Shown here: piece by piece, positions 61,295-64,000 of the stretch
Numbering within the stretch: position 1 is the stretch's first letter
Layout of the letters: each line of letters opens with the position of its first letter
Assembly (NCBI GenBank): GCA_947168395.1
Contig: CAMVLT010000007.1
Location: forward strand, 57,269-121,268
Direction: 5' to 3'
Source: an uncultured Prevotellaceae bacterium
GTDB taxonomy: Bacteria > Bacteroidota > Bacteroidia > Bacteroidales > Bacteroidaceae
Length of the DNA stretch: 64,000 nt
Position numbers and translations under genes: made by a program
The notes under the pieces: model-generated
Told to the model about the DNA's origin: nothing
Seen by the model: the letters and a program-made list of their open reading frames with translations, nothing else
Database searches by the model: none

Positions 61295-61388
61295 TTTCGG
61301 AACTAAAGAAAGGTTGCTCTTTTTTTGCTAAAATTACCTCAACTTTAGAAAAAAGCAAGATTTTCACAGGTGGTGGGCTCCGACGGGG

Positions 61389-61725
61389 ATTACCGTAACT
61401 AAACTCAGGGTTTACCGTAACTAAACTTTGGGTTTACCGTAACTAAACTCTGGAGGTTTGGAATTGGGGATAAAGAAAAAAAAGAATTTTCGGAAAACAC
61501 CTAACCTCCTACCTAAATCTTCGAAAATGCCTTTGTGGACTGGGGTTTCAGCGAGGTAGGTGTTAGCTGAACACCTACCTAACACCTACCTTGACTGGTA
61601 CTTTGAGGTGATAGATAGAAACAGGTAGGTGTCAGGTAGGTGTTTCGCAAACACCTACCTAACGGAAATGCCTTTGTAGAAAGGCTTTCTGGGAGATTCA
61701 GGTAGGAGGTTAGGTGTTTTTGCTT
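61389..61725 (+). repeat. Multi-hairpin intergenic element, copy B
   Basis: Near-identical to copy A at 31589-31917; three TTTACCGTAACTAAAC units. Confidence 0.9.
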
Positions 61726-61770
61726 ACGAGAAACTTTGCTAAACAAAGCGGACAATTCTTTGTAATCATC

Positions 61771-61802
61771 CCACTTTCGACGTTCTAGAACGTCGAAAGT
61801 GG
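61771..61802. repeat. 32-bp perfect palindrome
   Basis: CCACTTTCGACGTTCTAGAACGTCGAAAGTGG. Confidence 0.95.
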
Positions 61803-62006
61803 TTATGTTACAATTTGAAACTTCTATATAACTAAATCTTAACGCATTGACAATCAGGAAAAGAAACCGTCAAAGGAAAGGGAACGCATGATTATGGATG
61901 AGATAGCAACCATAGCATCCGAACTTCAGAGCATCTGCGCTTAAAAGGCGGTACTGCCGTTTCGAAAAAGTCCGAAAAAATCTTGGCTTTTTGCTCACTT
62001 ATTCGT

Positions 62007-62014
62007 ACCTTTGC
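62007..62014 (+). promoter_or_regulatory. -7 box TACCTTTG
   Basis: Immediately before ATG 62018. Confidence 0.5.
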
Positions 62015-62017
62015 ACC

Positions 62018-63829
62018 ATGATGACGCGACGTACTGATTCTTTCGTGCTGATGCTGCTCGTGGCTGTGGCCCTGATGGCGGGCTGTGGCAAGGGAAGTCT
62101 CCTCCCCCAGTTGGGGGAGGACGGGAGGGGGCTTCCACAAGCTCTGGTGCAGGCTGACTCGCTGATGAACAGCCGTCCCGACTCCGCTTTGGCCGTGCTT
62201 GAAGGGGCGGAGGGGCAGATGGCTGGTGAGTCACGTTCCGTCCGTATGCGCTACCAATTGCTGCGCCACCAGGCCATGAACAAGGCATTCGTCCCCTTCA
62301 CCTCCGATTCCCTGATGCTTGATGTCGCCGACTACTACGACAGCCACGGCACCACTAACGACCGTATGCTGGCCCACTATCTCCTTGGATGCGTTTATCG
62401 GGATATGAAAGATGCTCCCAAGGCAATGGATTGTTTTCTGGATGCAACCGAATTCGCTGACACGACGGTAAGTAATTGTGACTACAGCATCCTTGCAACT
62501 ATCTATGCCCAAATGTCTGACATTTTCCATAAACAATGCTTGCCATATGATGAAATCCAAGCACTCCGCAAATATATTCAATGTATATGGAAAACAGGTA
62601 ACCACAAACAATCTATTATTGCACAAGGTTATTTGGTCAATCCCTATTATCTCTTAGGAGAAAAAGATACAGTATTGCAGATAATCAATACCAATTACAA
62701 TGAGCTTAAATCCCTCGGACATTCCAAAGAAGCGGCTCGGACTCTTGGGACGGCCATTTACATCTATACGGAACGTAAAAAGCTTGAAAAAGCTCGGCAG
62801 CTTATTTCTATTTACGAAAAAGAATCAGAGCTTTTTGATGCAGAAGGCAACATCGCTAAAGGGCGGGAATCATATTATTGGATAAAAGGATTCTATGAAT
62901 TAGCCGTCGGTCACGTTGACACAGCAGAATTTTTATTTAAGAAAGCCGCAAGCAATGGTAATGCCTCCGATATTTCCAATGCCTATAAAGGTCTGCTTGC
63001 TGTCTATCAACATAAGCATATTATTGACTCAGTTCTTCATTATTCCCAACTTAATGAATCAACATTAGATTCTTTGCACAATCAGATCCAGACAGAAGCA
63101 ATTCATCAGATGTCCTCGCTGTATGACTACACTTGCAGCAGAAAAGAGGTAGAGAAGGAATCTGAGAAGAAACGATATGCATGGTATTGCTTTTGGGCAT
63201 TCTTTGCCTTAGTTTCTGTCTTGTCTGGTGTGTTGTTCCATTTCTATTTAGTAAAGCAGAAAGAAAAGCAAACAAAGATGGCAATTCTAAACAAGGAACT
63301 AATCACAATAAAAGGCGAGCAACAAGCTGTACAAAAAGAGTTGAAGCGGCTCAAAGATAAAAACTATGAGAATCTGATTGAAGAAAAAGAAAAGAAAGAA
63401 CGAGAATTGATTCAGCGGATTTCAGAACTCGAAAAGGGAAATGACGATCTTGGTTCATATTCATTGAATAACAGCCTTGATGATTTCAAGAATAGCCAGA
63501 TTGTGGATATATTTGAGAAGAAGGCACAATTCACAATAGATCATCCCATCCCTAACAAATGGGAGTGGAATGCCCTTGTCAAGCAATTTAAGAAAGATTT
63601 GCCATCAGTATATGCAACATTTCAGCAAGGAAAGAAACTATCCCCACTGGAACTTCACACTTGCATCCTCTTGATACTTGATTATGAGGAGGGAATTATT
63701 GTTGGTCTAACAAAGACCTCAAGTCAGGCAGTTTCCATCGCCAAAGGCCGTGCTAATATGAAATTGTTCAAAGAAAAGGGCGCAGTATCCTTAAAAAACA
63801 ACCTTGACAACCTTGTTGAGTGCTTTTGA
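62018..63829 (+). CDS. TPR-repeat lipoprotein / membrane-anchored transcriptional-regulator-like protein
   Basis: Lipobox VALMAGCGKG; TPR-like helices; TM near residue 400; coiled coil; C-terminal HTH-like SSQAVSIAKGRANMKLF. Confidence 0.7.
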   Translation: MMTRRTDSFVLMLLVAVALMAGCGKGSLLPQLGEDGRGLPQALVQADSLMNSRPDSALAVLEGAEGQMAGESRSVRMRYQLLRHQAMNKAFVPFTSDSLMLDVADYYDSHGTTNDRMLAHYLLGCVYRDMKDAPKAMDCFLDATEFADTTVSNCDYSILATIYAQMSDIFHKQCLPYDEIQALRKYIQCIWKTGNHKQSIIAQGYLVNPYYLLGEKDTVLQIINTNYNELKSLGHSKEAARTLGTAIYIYTERKKLEKARQLISIYEKESELFDAEGNIAKGRESYYWIKGFYELAVGHVDTAEFLFKKAASNGNASDISNAYKGLLAVYQHKHIIDSVLHYSQLNESTLDSLHNQIQTEAIHQMSSLYDYTCSRKEVEKESEKKRYAWYCFWAFFALVSVLSGVLFHFYLVKQKEKQTKMAILNKELITIKGEQQAVQKELKRLKDKNYENLIEEKEKKERELIQRISELEKGNDDLGSYSLNNSLDDFKNSQIVDIFEKKAQFTIDHPIPNKWEWNALVKQFKKDLPSVYATFQQGKKLSPLELHTCILLILDYEEGIIVGLTKTSSQAVSIAKGRANMKLFKEKGAVSLKNNLDNLVECF

Positions 63830-64000
63830 TAAAATTTGATTAAAAGTTTTTGCTATAAATTGATTTACAGGGTCTTACGAGCACTTTCGTCGCCTTGCCA
63901 GTCATTTTTACAAACAAAATAACAGTAGTTTTCATGTCCTATTTTATTCGACCTGTACGGTTAAAAAGTCCCCTATCAACTTGCCATCCGATAGTCAATT

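Overview
The window looks like a Bacteroidales chromosome, probably Prevotellaceae. This is inferred from TAnnTTTG -7 promoter boxes, SusC/D/E/F genes, a type III glutamine synthetase end and DUF4271/M16/NSS-type neighbours. Most of it is housekeeping: GSIII 3' end, greA, HIT, manC, tRNA-Leu(CAA), prfB, cobalamin genes, NSS transporter, xerD, M16 peptidase, metK, hemD, rnpA, yidD, comM/yifB. There is also a starch/maltodextrin Sus-like locus (SusC-D-E-F, LacI regulator, MFS transporter, GH77, GH97). The most notable region is a ~9.7 kb island (about 51.6-61.3 kb) beside the 5' end of comM. It has three + strand genes facing a seven-gene - strand operon: two different AAA+ ATPases, a 40-aa membrane peptide absent from the ORF track, an HExxH protein, an HNH-like protein with an integrase-like N-terminus, a diverged paralog pair at opposite ends, and three orphan proteins. 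A decayed second copy of the comM 5' end lies at its far side in direct orientation, as expected for an integrated element that regenerated its target gene. Second, there is a dispersed family of ~330-bp multi-hairpin intergenic elements (15.8-16.2, 31.6-31.9 and 61.4-61.7 kb, plus a fragment near 1.1 kb). Their stems differ between copies but stay paired. Other observations: a 362-bp exact duplication starting at a start codon and truncating a gene, inverted promoter repeats around it, a single-chain ABC transporter with permuted substrate-binding lobes, and GC-rich intergenic-type repeats inside ORFs. All calls come from reading the sequence; no database search was done.
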